Source: JBEKZQ01 sp049509675
Lineage (GTDB): Bacteria > Planctomycetota > Planctomycetia > Pirellulales > Thermoguttaceae
Assembly: GCA_049509675.1 (NCBI GenBank)
Contig: JBEKZQ010000149.1
Span: 1 to 13,150, forward strand
DNA length: 13,150 nt
Direction: 5' to 3'
The notes beneath the pieces are model-generated. The model ran no database searches. It was not told where the DNA came from and worked only from the letters and a program-made list of their open reading frames with translations. A program made the position numbers and the translations under genes. Positions 6,163 through 13,150 of the stretch are shown here, piece after piece; position 1 is the stretch's first letter; each line of letters begins with the position of its first letter.

Positions 6163-8037
6163 ATGGTTTCCAGACTTCGGACTAGGCGGGCCTTGGGGCT
6201 GGCACTGGCGATGGCCTTCATGTTTGGCGGTTGCACCGGTCCCCGAGAGTATCTGCAAAACGGCTTCAAGGTCGGGCCGAACTACCGTCCCCCACAGGCC
6301 GTCGTGCCCGCACATTGGATCGAAGCGAACCAGGTAACGGCGGTTCAGAACCCGGCGCAGTTGGCGCGCTGGTGGACCGTCTTCAATGACCCGACGCTCG
6401 AGCGCCTCATTCTGTGTGCCTACCGGCAAAACCTGACGCTTCGCGCCGCGGGCTACCGCGTGCTGGAGGCCCGGGCCCAGTTGGCCATCGCCCGCGGCGA
6501 AATCTTCCCTCAACACCAAACGGCAAACGGCAGCTACCAGCGCGTGGCACAATCCGCGCTGGCGACCCCGACTTCCCCGCTGGCGTCGGTGGGGGGGAGA
6601 TTCTACGACCAATGGAATTCTGGTTTCAACCTGGCCTGGGAGCTTGACTTCTGGGGCCGTTTTCGCCGCGCAATTTCGGCCGCCGAAGACAGCCTGGACG
6701 CGTCGGTCTATGGATACGACGGCGCCCTGGTCACCCTGCTGGGCGACATTGCCGCGAATTACACGACCGTGCGTACCACGCAGGAGCGGATCAAGTTGCT
6801 GCGGGCCAACGTGGAGCTGCAAAAAGGCGTGTTGCAGTTCATCCGCCGGCAGTTCGAGGCGGGTTTCCGCGTCAACGAGTTGGACCTGGACCAGGCCACC
6901 AGCAACCTGGCCCAGACCGAGGCCCAGATCCCGCAGTTGATCATCACCGAGCAGCAGGCCACCAACCAGTTGTGCATCCTCATGGGGATGCCGGCGGTCG
7001 ACATCCGGAACATCGTCGGTAGCGGCAACATTCCCGCGCCGCCGCCGCAAGTGATTTTGGGAGTGCCGGCCGACCTGTTGCGGCGTCGGCCGGACGTCCG
7101 CCAGGCCGAACGTCTTGTCGCCGCGCAGGCCGAGCAGATCGGCATCGCCGAGGCCGACATGTATCCGGCCATCTCGATCACCGGCAACGTGGGCTGGACC
7201 GCCACGAGGTTCCCCGATTTGTTCACGCCTGCCGCCTTCAACGGCATGGTGGGACCGTCGTTCCAGTGGAACATCTTGAACTACGGCCGGATCGTGAACA
7301 ACGTGCGTTTTCAAGATGCCCGGTTCAAGGAGCTCGTGGCCACGTACCAGAACCTGGTGCTGCAGGCCAGCGTCGACGTCGAGAACGGCATGGCCACCTT
7401 CCTGGATTCGCAGCAGCAGGCAAAGTACATGACGGAAAGCGTGACCGCCGCACAAAAGGCCACGCGGATCGTCATCATCCAGTACGAGAAAGGCACCGTC
7501 GATTTCAACCGTTACGCGGTCATCCAGCAGGCCCTGGTGCAACAGCAGGACTTGCTGGCCCAGGCCCAGGGCGGCATTGCGCAGGGACTGGTTCAGATCT
7601 ACCGGGCGATGGGCGGCGGATGGGAGATTCGGCTTAGCGGCATGGGGCCGACGCCGCTGTGTCCGATCGCCGGGCCGCTGCCGGCCCAGGCCGCCACAGG
7701 ATTGGAGGCCCCGGCACCGGTGACGCCGGCAGCCAAAACCAACCCGGCGGACCAGATGCCGCCGGCTCCCACCATGCCCGACGCAATTCCGCCGGCCCCG
7801 CCGGCCGCCACGGCTCCGGATCATGCCCCGCCGGCGCCGGGAACAAAGGCAAAGATCCTCGATCCCAGTACCGCGGTGCCGAGCGAAGAACCATCCGCCG
7901 CGCCGCCGACACCTCGGAATGATCGGACCATGTTGCCGAAACTCCCCGAGGCTCCGCAAGAGCCGGCCGCGGCGCCGCAGCCCGCGATCAGTCAGACCTT
8001 CCCGCCGTTCTTGTTGATGTCGCAATACAAGCCGTGA
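6163..8037 (+). CDS. Outer-membrane efflux channel lipoprotein, NodT/OprM type
   Basis: 624 residues. AAGGAG (6150-6155) sits 7 nt before the ATG at 6163, so I reject the longer GTG start at 6124. The N-terminus is a lipoprotein signal: basic residues, a hydrophobic core, then FGGC with the lipidated Cys at 24. The mature protein opens with KVGPNYRPP, the usual start of this family. WELDFWGRFRRA (159-170) and PADLLRRRPDVRQAE (302-316) mark the two tandem OEP repeats of the trimeric TolC-like channel. After the second repeat (about residue 490) comes a tail of about 135 residues rich in Pro and Ala, longer than usual for the family and probably unstructured in the periplasm. It is the natural partner of the RND pump and adaptor encoded convergently at 8418-12907, and would form the exit duct. 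The exported substrate cannot be read from the sequence. Confidence 0.93.
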   Translation: MVSRLRTRRALGLALAMAFMFGGCTGPREYLQNGFKVGPNYRPPQAVVPAHWIEANQVTAVQNPAQLARWWTVFNDPTLERLILCAYRQNLTLRAAGYRVLEARAQLAIARGEIFPQHQTANGSYQRVAQSALATPTSPLASVGGRFYDQWNSGFNLAWELDFWGRFRRAISAAEDSLDASVYGYDGALVTLLGDIAANYTTVRTTQERIKLLRANVELQKGVLQFIRRQFEAGFRVNELDLDQATSNLAQTEAQIPQLIITEQQATNQLCILMGMPAVDIRNIVGSGNIPAPPPQVILGVPADLLRRRPDVRQAERLVAAQAEQIGIAEADMYPAISITGNVGWTATRFPDLFTPAAFNGMVGPSFQWNILNYGRIVNNVRFQDARFKELVATYQNLVLQASVDVENGMATFLDSQQQAKYMTESVTAAQKATRIVIIQYEKGTVDFNRYAVIQQALVQQQDLLAQAQGGIAQGLVQIYRAMGGGWEIRLSGMGPTPLCPIAGPLPAQAATGLEAPAPVTPAAKTNPADQMPPAPTMPDAIPPAPPAATAPDHAPPAPGTKAKILDPSTAVPSEEPSAAPPTPRNDRTMLPKLPEAPQEPAAAPQPAISQTFPPFLLMSQYKP

Positions 8038-8112
8038 CGCCGGGTGTGCGCGCCGAGGTACGGCCGTGTTTGCTGGCGGGCCGGGTGGCACTATCGAAAC
8101 GATCGGAGGCGT

Positions 8113-8411
8113 GTGCCACTGGCTTTGCCAGTGCTTTGGGTCCCTGGAACGTTCCGGCGTGTTGGAAGATGGGGCGGTGACGTCCACGGACGCACTGGCA
8201 GAGCCAGTGGCACTCGGCGGCGGGCGGTTGGTAGAAAGCTGTTTGCAAGGTGCCACGGGCTTGCCCGTGCTGATCCGAGGGGCTTTTGCCGCCAAGACTC
8301 GCTATTGCGGCTTGCCTGTGAGAGGATTCAATCAGGGCGGCGCATCAATGTATCCGGCGGTTCGGTGCTGCAAGAACCGGCAGCGGAGGGCACTGGCAGA
8401 GCCAGTGGCAC
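8113..8411. repeat. Cluster of four palindromic repeats between convergent efflux genes
   Basis: Copies of the CACTGGC/GCCAGTG palindrome lie at 8113-8134 (opposite orientation, CTT loop), 8192-8213 and 8390-8411. A variant, CACGGGC-TT-GCCCGTG, lies at 8250-8270. The last copy begins 7 nt beyond the RND stop codon. The 380-bp gap 8038-8417 shows no convincing gene and no U-tract terminator; open frames across it carry repeat-derived peptides such as ALAEPVA. Confidence 0.9.
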
Positions 8412-8417
8412 CCAACA

Positions 8418-11400
8418 CTACTCCACGGCGGCCAACTCTTCGGTTGCGCCAATCTCGGGCGAATGGTGCAGATGGCTGGCACGGAAGAAACTGGTGCGGT
8501 CGAGCACCTTCTCCTGGAAATCTTCCAGGTAGAGATAGAGCACGGGCGTCACGTACAGCGTAATGAACTGCGACACCACCAGCCCGCCCACCACGACCAG
8601 GCCCAGGGGGCGGCGCGAGGCGCCGTCGGCGCCGAAGCCCAAGGCGATCGGCAAGGCGCCGATCACCGCCGCCAGGGTGGTCATGATGATCGGGCGGAAG
8701 CGGTCCATGCTGGCGTCGTGGATGGCCTGCTGGGCCGATTCGCCCTGCGCGATCCGCTGCAAGGCGAAGTCCACGATCATGATCCCGTTCTTCTTCACGA
8801 TGCCCATGAGCATGAACATGCCCACGAAGGCGTAGAGCGAGGCTTGTTCGCCGAACAGCCAAAGCGTCAGCAGTCCGCCCACCAGGGCCACCGGCAGGCT
8901 CGACAACACGGTGAGCGGGTGCAGATAGCTTTCGTACAGGATGGCCAGGATCACGTACATGACGAAGACGGCCAGGACCATGAGGATCGTCAGGTCGCGG
9001 ACCGTGTCGCGGAAGGTGAGCGCTTCGCCCTGCAGGCTGGCCCGCACCGAGGGCGGCACGATCTCCTTCGCCGCGTCCTCAATGAACGTCGTGGCATCGC
9101 CGATGGCCACCCAGGGCATGAGGTTGAAAAAGATCGTCACGCTGGTGAACTGGTTCAGGTGATTGACGGCCTGCGGCCCGATCGTCGTCTTCCAATCGAC
9201 CAGGTCGCGCAAGGGCACCATCCGCTGGCCGTCGTCCGACTTGATATATAACAGCGACAGGTCGTCGGCCTTGGACCGCCCGGAATCTTCCACCTCCAGG
9301 ATGACCTGGTACTGATCTTCGGGCTTCTTGATCAAGTACAGGTAGTTTTGCGAATAGGCGTTGCGGAGCAGGTTGAGGATCCGTGTTTCGGAAACACCGC
9401 AGATCTTGGCCTGATCGCGGCGGATGTCGATGTCCAGGTTGGGCGTGTTGTTGAAGAAGTCGGAAGAGACGGTGGCGAAGCCGGGAAAGCCGTAGACCTT
9501 GAACTCGCGGAGCTTGTTGGTCAGTTTCGTGGCCACGTCGTACACTTCCGCCGGATTGACGCCGGAGACCGCGAAGGCATACTGGCCTTGGTTGCGGTTG
9601 GTGGCCCCGGTGCTGATTTCCAAGACGGGGAAAGGCCGCAGGAAGGGGAAGACACCGGGGATGTGCATCAGGCTGCCCATCAACTCGCTGTTGACGGCCT
9701 GGATCGGCGCGCGCTCTTCGGCCGGCTTGAGGAAGGCCAACAACATCCCCTGGTTCGAGGAGAGGAACTGGCCGTTGCCGCTCATGGAAAAGCTCATGTT
9801 GACGTTGGGGTTGGCGTGCAGCACCTCGTCGGCCTGGTCCTGCAGGGCATGCATCTGCTCGGGCGAGGAACCTTCCCGGCCGATCATGACGCCCCAGATG
9901 AAGCCGCTGTCGCCGATGGGCAGGAAGGCCTTGGGAACCAGCAGGAACAACAGCACGGTTCCGCCCAGGCAGACAACCCAGGTCAGGGCCGAGATCCAGC
10001 GATGGCGGAGGAACCAGGTGAGCGAGCTTCCATAGAGGGCCAACACGCGTCGTTCGAGCCGGCCGACGACCCGCTCCATCCACGTTTTCGAGGCCCCGTG
10101 GCCGCGGTTTCCCAGCATCCGCGCGCACATCAGCGGCGTGAGCGTCAGCGAGATCAGGCCCGAGGCGAAGATGGCCACTACGATGGTGATGGCGAACTCG
10201 CGGAAGATGCGGCCCACCAGGCCCGGCATGAACACCAGGGGGATGAACACGGCGGCCAGGGAGATGGTCATCGAGAGGATGGTGAAGCTGATCTCCTTGG
10301 CGCTGTTGAGCGAGGCCTGCAAGGCCCGCTCGCCGCGTTCCATCCGCCGCACCGTGTTTTCCAGGAAGACGATGGCGTCGTCCACGAGGAAGCCGATGGC
10401 CAGCGTCAGCGCCATGAGCGACAGGTTGTCCAGGCTGTAGCCGAGCATCCGCATGGCTACGAAGGTGAGCAGGAGCGACAACGGCAAGGCCACGGCGGGA
10501 ATCAGCGTGTCGGTGGCACGGCCCAGGAACAAGAAGATCACCAGCACCACCAGCCCGAAAGCGATGAACAACGTTTCGCGCACGTCGCGGACGCTGTTGA
10601 CGATCGTTTGCGAGCGGTCGTGGATGAGAATCAGTTGCACCGAGGCCGGCAACTCGGCGCGGATCATGGGCAACAGGTCGCGAACGCTCTTGGCCACTTC
10701 GACCGCGTTGGCCCCGGCCTGGCGAAACACGGCCACCACGACCGTGGCCGAGGGCACGTCATAGCCCCGGGCCCAAAACCGCATTTTGATCCGCTCATCC
10801 TGCACCGAGTCGGTTGCCTGGGCGACGTCGCGCAGGAACACGGGCCGCCCGCCTCGGCTGCCCACGATCAGATCGTTGTACCCCTGGGCGTGGTCCAGTT
10901 GCCCGCGCGGACGCAGCAGGGCCGTGCCGCTGGAACCGTCGAACTGGCCCGCCCCGGTGTAGCTGGTGCCGTTGCGGACGGCATCGGCCAGGTCGTCCAC
11001 GGTGATGCCGCGGGCGGCCATCTTCGAGGGATCGGCCTTGATCCGCACCGCCGACTTCGTGCCGAAGACGGCCACCTGGCTCACGCCGGGCAAGATGCTG
11101 ATCCGTTGCCCCACCTGCGTGCTGCCGTAGTCGTACACCTGCCCCTGCGTCGCCGAGCTGCTCGTCAGCGCGATGTACATGATCGGCTGATCGTTGGGGT
11201 TGGTTTTGGAAAAGGTGGGAGGCGCGGGCAGATCCAGCGGCAGACTGCCGGTCGCCTGGTTGATGGCCGTTTGCACGTCCGTGGCCGCGCCGTCGATGCT
11301 CTTTTCCAGGGCGAACTGCAGCGTGAAACTGGTAAAGCCCTGGCTGCTCTTGCTGGTGACCACTTGCAGCCCGGGAATCTGCATGAACTGCCGCTCCAAC

Positions 11401-11597
11401 GGCGTGGCCACGTTGTTGGCCATCGTCTCCGGCGTGGCGCCGGGATAGGCCACGTTCACGTTGATCACCGGATAATCCACCGCCGGCAAATCGTTCACCG
11501 GCAACTGCAAGTAACACAACACGCCGAACAGGATCACCGCGAGGGTAAGCACGGCGGTCATCACCGGGCGGCGAATGAACGGCTCCGAGAGGTTCAT
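8418..11597 (-). CDS. RND-family multidrug-type efflux transporter (inner-membrane pump, AcrB/MdtB-C-like)
   Basis: 1059 residues, normal for hydrophobe/amphiphile RND pumps. The ATG overlaps the adaptor stop codon as ATGA (11597-11594), with GGAGG (11608-11604) 6 nt upstream, which suggests translational coupling. The N-terminus, SEPFIRRPVMTAVLTLAVIL, is the family signature and the first membrane helix. Two large periplasmic loops (about 33-340 and 560-870) separate two blocks of membrane helices. Proton-relay residues are conserved: D406 and D407 in GFLVDDAIVFLENTVRR, K936 in VKKNGIMIVDFA and R968 in DRFRPI. The VKKNGIMIVDFA form resembles MdtB/MdtC more than AcrB. It should export substrates from periplasm or membrane, driven by proton influx. 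A 28-residue hydrophilic C-terminal tail follows the last helix. Substrate unknown. Confidence 0.95.
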   Translation of the reverse strand: MNLSEPFIRRPVMTAVLTLAVILFGVLCYLQLPVNDLPAVDYPVINVNVAYPGATPETMANNVATPLERQFMQIPGLQVVTSKSSQGFTSFTLQFALEKSIDGAATDVQTAINQATGSLPLDLPAPPTFSKTNPNDQPIMYIALTSSSATQGQVYDYGSTQVGQRISILPGVSQVAVFGTKSAVRIKADPSKMAARGITVDDLADAVRNGTSYTGAGQFDGSSGTALLRPRGQLDHAQGYNDLIVGSRGGRPVFLRDVAQATDSVQDERIKMRFWARGYDVPSATVVVAVFRQAGANAVEVAKSVRDLLPMIRAELPASVQLILIHDRSQTIVNSVRDVRETLFIAFGLVVLVIFLFLGRATDTLIPAVALPLSLLLTFVAMRMLGYSLDNLSLMALTLAIGFLVDDAIVFLENTVRRMERGERALQASLNSAKEISFTILSMTISLAAVFIPLVFMPGLVGRIFREFAITIVVAIFASGLISLTLTPLMCARMLGNRGHGASKTWMERVVGRLERRVLALYGSSLTWFLRHRWISALTWVVCLGGTVLLFLLVPKAFLPIGDSGFIWGVMIGREGSSPEQMHALQDQADEVLHANPNVNMSFSMSGNGQFLSSNQGMLLAFLKPAEERAPIQAVNSELMGSLMHIPGVFPFLRPFPVLEISTGATNRNQGQYAFAVSGVNPAEVYDVATKLTNKLREFKVYGFPGFATVSSDFFNNTPNLDIDIRRDQAKICGVSETRILNLLRNAYSQNYLYLIKKPEDQYQVILEVEDSGRSKADDLSLLYIKSDDGQRMVPLRDLVDWKTTIGPQAVNHLNQFTSVTIFFNLMPWVAIGDATTFIEDAAKEIVPPSVRASLQGEALTFRDTVRDLTILMVLAVFVMYVILAILYESYLHPLTVLSSLPVALVGGLLTLWLFGEQASLYAFVGMFMLMGIVKKNGIMIVDFALQRIAQGESAQQAIHDASMDRFRPIIMTTLAAVIGALPIALGFGADGASRRPLGLVVVGGLVVSQFITLYVTPVLYLYLEDFQEKVLDRTSFFRASHLHHSPEIGATEELAAVE

Positions 11598-12907
11598 GAC
11601 TTGCCTCCCGTGGCAGCGGCCGGCGGTTTGTCCGGCGGCGCCCCGCCGGACTGCGGCTGCGGCGGCGCCACGGCGACCGGTCCGCCCGGCACCACGGCCA
11701 TCTGGCCCAGGGTGACGACGCGCTCGCCCGCCTTGAGGCCCTTTTCGATCACCACCAGATCTCCGTGCCGCTGGCCGAGCGCGACGGGCCGCAACTCGGC
11801 GATCGATTTGTCATTGACCACGTACACGAACGGCCCGCTGGCCGAGGGTTGCGGTGCGCCGGCGGGGATCAGGACGGCGCCTTTTTGCATGCTGAGAATC
11901 AGGCGCACCTTGACGAAACGCCCCGGCCAGAAACGGCGATCGGCGTTGCTGAGCGTGGCCCGCAGCTTGACGGTGCCCGTGGCGTCCTGCACGGCGTTGT
12001 CCAGGAAGGTGACCGCGCCGCGGCGCGACTCCTGCGGCGCATCGGGCAGCCAGACATCGGCCTGGAGCGCCCCGGCTTTCATGTGGCGCTGCACGGCCGA
12101 CAGGTCGTTCTCCGTCACGATGAAATCGGCGTAGATCGGGTCCAGCCGCTGGATCACCAATAACGACGTAGCCATGCCCAGCATCGGCGAGGTGACCACG
12201 TTGCCCACGTCCACCAGTCGCTGCCCGGCCCGGCCTTCGATGGGCGAGCAGATCGAGCAGTACTCGAGGTTCAATCGAGCGGTTTCGACCGCCGCTCGGC
12301 TGGAAGCAGCCCGGGCCGCGGCGATCGGAACGCCCAGCTTGTATTGGTCGTATTCCTGCCTGGAAATGGCATGCCCGGGAAGCAACTGCTCGGCCCGCTG
12401 GAACTCCAGTTTCGCCAGGTCCAGGGTGGCCTGGTTCTGGGCCAGGTTTGCCTCGGCCAGATCGAGCTGGGCCTGATAGGGGCGCGGATCGATCGTGAAC
12501 AACGGATCGCCCCGCTTCAAGTCGGCGCCGTCGGTGAAATGGATCTTCATCAACACACCGGAGACCTGCGGTTGGACGGTGACCATTTCCCGCGCCGCGC
12601 AACGGCCGATCTCCTGCAAATATACCGGAACATCCTGCGCAACGGCAGCCGTCACCGAGACCAAGGCCGGCGGTCGCTCGAAGTTCGGCGCTCCCTGGCT
12701 CTTCTTGCAGCCCGGGCTGAAAGCCAGCAGCGGCAAGAAAAGTAGCAGGCACACGCCGTGTGCCGTCCGCAACGGCGCACGCCATGTGCCTCTTAGGCGT
12801 AGGTCAGGCACTCCGTGCCTGACAGCCGGCGTCAGGCACGGGGTGCCGGCGCATCCCGCTGCGACCGCACAATGCCCTTCAAATGGGTCCCGCGTGTTGC
12901 CATTCAT
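11594..12907 (-). CDS. RND periplasmic adaptor (membrane fusion protein), probable lipoprotein; start uncertain
   Basis: 437 residues from the ATG at 12907, chosen because GAGGAGG (12923-12917) lies 9 nt upstream. The body is a typical HlyD/AcrA-like adaptor. It has a half-lipoyl strand (EMVTVQPQVSGVLMKIHFTDGADLKRGDPLFTIDP), a helical hairpin (QAQLDLAEANLAQNQATLDLA to ARAASSRAAVETARL), the returning lipoyl half (CSICSPIEGRAGQRLVDVGNVV), a beta-barrel and a membrane-proximal domain. It ends in a Pro/Gly-rich tail. It links the RND pump to the outer-membrane channel. A lipobox-like FSPGC has its Cys at 67, which is too far in for a normal signal, and residues about 20-35 are encoded by a palindromic repeat. 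Later starts at GTG 12811 or TTG 12772 would give a more ordinary signal but lack good ribosome sites. The frame also runs upstream to 13042, but that part is Arg/Cys/Trp-rich and overlaps the next gene. Confidence 0.9.
   Translation of the reverse strand: MNGNTRDPFEGHCAVAAGCAGTPCLTPAVRHGVPDLRLRGTWRAPLRTAHGVCLLLFLPLLAFSPGCKKSQGAPNFERPPALVSVTAAVAQDVPVYLQEIGRCAAREMVTVQPQVSGVLMKIHFTDGADLKRGDPLFTIDPRPYQAQLDLAEANLAQNQATLDLAKLEFQRAEQLLPGHAISRQEYDQYKLGVPIAAARAASSRAAVETARLNLEYCSICSPIEGRAGQRLVDVGNVVTSPMLGMATSLLVIQRLDPIYADFIVTENDLSAVQRHMKAGALQADVWLPDAPQESRRGAVTFLDNAVQDATGTVKLRATLSNADRRFWPGRFVKVRLILSMQKGAVLIPAGAPQPSASGPFVYVVNDKSIAELRPVALGQRHGDLVVIEKGLKAGERVVTLGQMAVVPGGPVAVAPPQPQSGGAPPDKPPAAATGGKS
12803..12850. 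repeat. GTCAGGCAC palindromic repeat inside the adaptor leader
   Basis: GTCAGGCAC (12803-12811) and GTGCCTGAC (12815-12823) form a perfect 9-bp hairpin with a 3-nt loop. A second, imperfect copy begins 28 bp later, with GTCAGGCAC at 12831-12839 followed by GTGCCGGC. It is a different family from the CACTGGC repeats. In the adaptor frame it is read through without a stop. Confidence 0.85.
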
Positions 12908-13150
12908 CGGCAAATACCTCCTCAACGATGCGATGGAATGTGTGCTGATAATCCCATTGCGTCCGCAGCGGCTTCCAAAGAAAACCGTCCAGCAGGACGT
13001 GAAAATTCTCGCGCAAGGACACCAGCGGGGCCGTAATGCCAAGTTTCCTCAGTTCCGGGTCGTAGTTTGCCATCACGGTGTTCGCGCCGACCAGCAACGA
13101 AAAGACGGCGAACATGATGTGCGCCGCCGTCTGCGGTTGCGCAACCGGCA
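12879..13150 (-). CDS. C-terminal part of an unidentified protein (5' end outside window)
   Basis: The minus-strand frame is open from the window edge (first full codon near 13148) to the TGA at 12881-12879, about 89 residues. It reads PVAQPQTAAHIMFAVFSLL, then GANTVMANYDPELRKLGI and a C-terminal half with mixed hydrophobic and charged residues ending WQHAGPI. Composition and codon use look like a real protein, unlike the competing adaptor-frame extension in the same stretch. Its stop overlaps the adaptor start by 29 nt, which suggests one operon: this gene, adaptor, pump. A regulator such as the ligand-binding C-terminus of a TetR-type repressor would fit both the helical character and the place, but I cannot confirm any family signature. 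Function unknown. Confidence 0.6.
   Translation of the reverse strand, partial: PVAQPQTAAHIMFAVFSLLVGANTVMANYDPELRKLGITAPLVSLRENFHVLLDGFLWKPLRTQWDYQHTFHRIVEEVFADEWQHAGPI

Noticed and set aside
6148..8295. Minus-strand open frame of 715 codons
   Set aside because: Antisense to the efflux channel gene, Arg/Gly/His-rich, with no family motif; the plus-strand frame has clear OEP signatures.
9348..12134. Plus-strand open frame of 928 codons
   Set aside because: Antisense to the RND and adaptor genes, with a biased His/Gln/Gly/Asp composition and no domain; the minus strand is unambiguous.
12908..13042. Upstream extension of the adaptor frame to 13042
   Set aside because: The extension is Arg/Cys/Trp-rich and overlaps the better-looking frame ending at 12879. 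A strong ribosome site supports the later ATG at 12907.

Overview
The window is high-GC DNA that looks like a planctomycete chromosome, probably Pirellulales-like. This is an inference from the protein types (EF-hand repeat protein, NPCBM plus GH27 alpha-galactosidase, GGDEF protein with a short membrane anchor) and from intergenic palindromes of a kind I associate with that phylum. No 16S or other marker gene is present.

Layout, left to right. (1) 1-1065, plus strand: the C-terminal part of a large repetitive EF-hand protein, open across the left edge and closed by a strong intrinsic terminator. (2) 1332-2909, plus: a membrane-anchored tandem GGDEF protein, first domain intact and second degenerate. 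(3) 2910-3175: palindromic repeats and a small element with inverted ends. (4) 3176-5173, plus: a secreted alpha-galactosidase. (5) 5174-5360: an inverted-repeat pair between convergent genes. (6) 5361-5732, minus: a small TPR-like protein. (7) 5733-6162: a relatively AT-rich divergent regulatory region with a doubtful small ORF. (8) 6163-8037, plus: a NodT/OprM-type outer-membrane efflux lipoprotein. (9) 8038-8417: a cluster of palindromes. (10) 8418-12907, minus: an RND transporter and its periplasmic adaptor, overlapping by ATGA. (11) 12879-13150, minus: the C-terminal end of an unidentified protein just upstream of the adaptor.

Working together: the adaptor, RND pump and outer-membrane channel would form one tripartite efflux pump. 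The channel gene lies tail to tail with the adaptor-pump operon instead of being its last gene, so the two halves need separate promoters. The alpha-galactosidase, the cyclic-di-GMP protein and the EF-hand protein appear to be independent single-gene units.

I do not see a clearly new multi-gene system. The points most worth a second look are: the EF-hand protein, whose His/Gln/Lys-rich repeats diverge almost only at silent sites; the second GGDEF domain, which lost its active site but kept an RxxD inhibitory motif; the palindrome read through in frame at the start of the adaptor gene; and the several families of palindromic repeats.
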